Assembly: GCF_900168015.1 (NCBI RefSeq)
Contig: NZ_FUYR01000002.1
Coordinates: forward strand, 578,932 to 642,931
Length of the DNA stretch: 64,000 nt
Reading direction: 5' to 3'
Source of the DNA: Daejeonella lutea
GTDB taxonomy: Bacteria > Bacteroidota > Bacteroidia > Sphingobacteriales > Sphingobacteriaceae
The notes below the pieces were generated by a model. It saw nothing but the letters and a program-made list of their open reading frames with translations, did no database searches and was not told where the DNA came from. Shown here one piece after another: positions 62,280 to 64,000 of this stretch. The number at the start of each line of letters is the position of its first letter. Positions within the stretch are counted from its first letter, which is position 1. The translations under genes were made by a program, and so were the position numbers.

Positions 62280-63688
62280 ACAGTTACATCACTTTCTTTA
62301 ACTCTGATAATTTGTGCCATCATTTCCGCTTCCACGACAATTTTTTCTCCCACCATACCTACACCCTTCATCTGGCAAATGCCTCGTCTGATGGGTTCCA
62401 TCAGATCGCATCTAAATATAATAGTATCTCCCGGTAATACTTGTGCCCGGAACCTCACTTTATCAATCTTTAAAAAATACGTCAGGTAATTCTTTGGATC
62501 TGGTACCGTACTCAATAGTAAAATTCCACCGGTTTGAGCCATTGCTTCGATCTGGATCACACCCGGCATAACAGGTGCACCCGGAAAATGTCCTTTGAAA
62601 AATTCTTCATTCATCGTGACATTCTTCACACCCACGACATAGGTTTTAGAAAGCTCCAGGATCTTATCAATGAACAAAAATGGCTGCCGGTGAGGCAACA
62701 TATTCATGATCTGGACCACATCATACAATGGCGTGGCATTCGGGTTGTAAATCTGAACGTGTTTTTTACTTTTCTCTTTTTTAATCTGGGCCTTAATCTT
62801 CTTAGCAAAAGCAATATTTGCAGCGTGGCCAGGCCGTGCTGCCATTATGTGGCCTTTTAAAGGAACACCTACTAAAGCCAGGTCACCGATCATATCCAAT
62901 AGCTTATGACGGGCAGGTTCATTCTGATGGCGGAGTTCTATATTATTAAGGATACCTTCTTTTGCGACATCGATATCATCCCTATTGAATAGTTTGGCGA
63001 GGTTTTTTAATTCATCTTTACTAACCTGCTTGTCGACAACAACAATGGCATTGTTTAGGTCACCGCCTTTGATCAAATTATGCTTCAACAGCATTTCCAA
63101 TTCATGCAGGAAGCAAAATGTTCTGCACGAAGCAATTTCTTTTTTAAATTCAGAAATGGTAGTAATTGCCGCATGCTGGCTGCCTAAAACAGGTGAATTG
63201 TAATCGATCATACAGGTGAACCTGTAATCATCAAGTGGCATTGCCACCATCTCTACTTTGCGATCTGGTTCCGAATAGTGAATATTGTGAGGTATAGTAT
63301 AGTATTCGCGATATGCCTCCTGATCTACAATACCGGCTTTTTCAAGAGCTTCCATAAACATGATCGAACTGCCATCCATTATGGGAGTTTCCGGGCCGTC
63401 AAGTTCTATGATCACATTATCAACCTCGGCACCAACAAGGCTTGCAAGAACATGTTCAACCGTATTTACACTGGCCCCATTTGCTGAAATGGTAGTACCA
63501 CGTGATGTATCAGTAACGTTATCGACATCCGCATCAATTACCGGTGCTCCTGGTAAGTCAACACGAACAAATTTATACCCATGATTTTCAGGTGCAGGCT
63601 TAAAAGTCATAGTAGCTACATGGCCTGTATGTAATCCTACGCCGGTAACTGAGATCTCAGATTTAATTGTTCTTTGTTTTACATTCAT
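62276..63688 (-). CDS. lpxC-fabZ: Bifunctional LpxC deacetylase / FabZ dehydratase
   Basis: 470 aa fusion. LpxC part (about 1-300): GVGLHTG, NTVEHVLASLVGAEVDN (zinc His), HKLLDMIGDLAL (zinc His and Asp), then LKGHIMAARPGHAAN. FabZ part (about 320-465): LPHRQPFLFIDKILEL and the active-site GHFPGAPVMPGVIQIEAMAQTGG (His, with Glu in the helix). It deacetylates the lipid A precursor and dehydrates 3-hydroxyacyl-ACP, joining lipid A and fatty acid synthesis. This fusion is typical of Bacteroidota. Confidence 0.97.
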   Translation of the reverse strand: MNVKQRTIKSEISVTGVGLHTGHVATMTFKPAPENHGYKFVRVDLPGAPVIDADVDNVTDTSRGTTISANGASVNTVEHVLASLVGAEVDNVIIELDGPETPIMDGSSIMFMEALEKAGIVDQEAYREYYTIPHNIHYSEPDRKVEMVAMPLDDYRFTCMIDYNSPVLGSQHAAITTISEFKKEIASCRTFCFLHELEMLLKHNLIKGGDLNNAIVVVDKQVSKDELKNLAKLFNRDDIDVAKEGILNNIELRHQNEPARHKLLDMIGDLALVGVPLKGHIMAARPGHAANIAFAKKIKAQIKKEKSKKHVQIYNPNATPLYDVVQIMNMLPHRQPFLFIDKILELSKTYVVGVKNVTMNEEFFKGHFPGAPVMPGVIQIEAMAQTGGILLLSTVPDPKNYLTYFLKIDKVRFRAQVLPGDTIIFRCDLMEPIRRGICQMKGVGMVGEKIVVEAEMMAQIIRVKESDVTV

Positions 63689-63718
63689 AACATCAATGTT
63701 AATCAGCTTGAGGGCTAA

Positions 63719-64000
63719 TTACTTTACTTGGTCTTTTATGATTTTCTCCAGTTCAAGAATTCTCTTCTCAAGGTCCGGTAATCTTTTCATAACGACCTGA
63801 ACTTTGAGCGATTCTCGGTATGGTCCTAGTGGAACACCGTTCCAGCTCATATTTTCTTCCTTAATTGAATTATTAACTCCGGATTTCGCTCCGATATTGG
63901 ATCCATTAGCAATGGTTATGTGGCCAACTACGCCAACCTGGCCTCCAATAACGCAATTCTCACCAATCTTAGTGCTTCCCGAAATACCCGTTTGAGCGGC
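63719..64000 (-). CDS. lpxD: UDP-3-O-(3-hydroxyacyl)glucosamine N-acyltransferase (C-terminal part)
   Basis: The last 93 codons; the gene runs off the right edge. Residues read AAQTGISGSTKIGENCVIGG, the last hexapeptide turns of a left-handed beta-helix, then the LpxD-specific NGVPLGPYRESLKV and a C-terminal coiled-coil helix (RLPDLEKRILELEKIIKDQ). Adds the second acyl chain in lipid A synthesis. It is the promoter-proximal gene seen here, 30 bases before lpxC-fabZ. Confidence 0.93.
   Translation of the reverse strand, partial: AAQTGISGSTKIGENCVIGGQVGVVGHITIANGSNIGAKSGVNNSIKEENMSWNGVPLGPYRESLKVQVVMKRLPDLEKRILELEKIIKDQVK

Noticed and set aside
1-64000. tRNA, rRNA, riboswitch, insertion-sequence or integration-site features
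   Set aside because: No cloverleaf-like segment, conserved RNA core, transposase or flanking direct repeats could be recognised by reading the gaps; a covariance-model scan would settle small RNAs.

Overview
The window reads as one continuous stretch of a Bacteroidota chromosome, most likely Sphingobacteriales (Pedobacter-like). The main evidence is the lpxC-fabZ fusion in an lpxD / lpxC-fabZ / lpxA / efp block, TonB receptors with a carboxypeptidase-like N-terminal domain, a DUF4249 partner, a FecI/FecR pair with a DUF4974 C-terminus, DUF2807 and DUF2911 proteins, a 7TM-DISM kinase, and three promoters of the Bacteroidota type (TTTG, 19 bases, TAnnTTTG). I see no tRNA, rRNA, CRISPR array, insertion sequence or phage structural gene. 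The genus is inference.

Layout. 1-6615 (minus): the start of an M20 amidohydrolase, then a FecI sigma / FecR anti-sigma / STN-domain surface-repeat operon, a fatty acid hydroxylase, a GIN-domain lipoprotein and a second surface-repeat protein. 6883-14833: housekeeping and small envelope genes (alpha/beta hydrolase, Fsr-type MFS exporter, truA, DUF2911), including two short secreted or membrane proteins with internal repeats. 14997-22515: a signalling block with a response regulator, a divergent GNAT/LuxI-like acyltransferase, an Rv1355c-type ThiF-nitroreductase fusion, a 7TM-DISM histidine kinase, a REC-kinase hybrid and a single-domain REC. This is my best candidate for an undescribed system. 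22516-29781: M49 peptidase, KTSC protein, TonB receptor with DUF4249 lipoprotein, REC, truncated haemoglobin, peptidoglycan amidase.

29782-36767: glnS, a stand-alone B12-binding domain with an enoyl-CoA hydratase, an NtrC-type regulator, an AI-2E family permease and a YtxH/holin-X small membrane set. 36825-42697: a GDP-fucose synthase gene broken by one stop codon, then trmB, an alkyltransferase-like protein, an AhpD-like protein, tag and polA, a group rich in DNA-alkylation repair. 42796-52344: glgA-glgC, YbaB, REC, a serine hydrolase, fumC, a lipoprotein, an S1/P1 nuclease, a low-molecular-weight phosphatase and hisS, which carries a heptanucleotide tandem repeat. 52334-64000: a hydrolase, a TonB receptor with a Cys/His-rich companion, an oxidoreductase, cyclophilin, exonuclease III, 5-formyl-THF cyclo-ligase, efp, an ABC ATPase and the lipid A genes lpxA, lpxC-fabZ and the 3' end of lpxD.

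Themes. Regulation is dense: six receiver-domain proteins, two histidine kinases and one FecI/FecR pair. Envelope functions dominate the accessory genes. Coordinates of clear genes are firm. Starts were moved to an internal ATG where the longest frame began with TTG without support from the protein family, or where the ATG gives a proper signal peptide.
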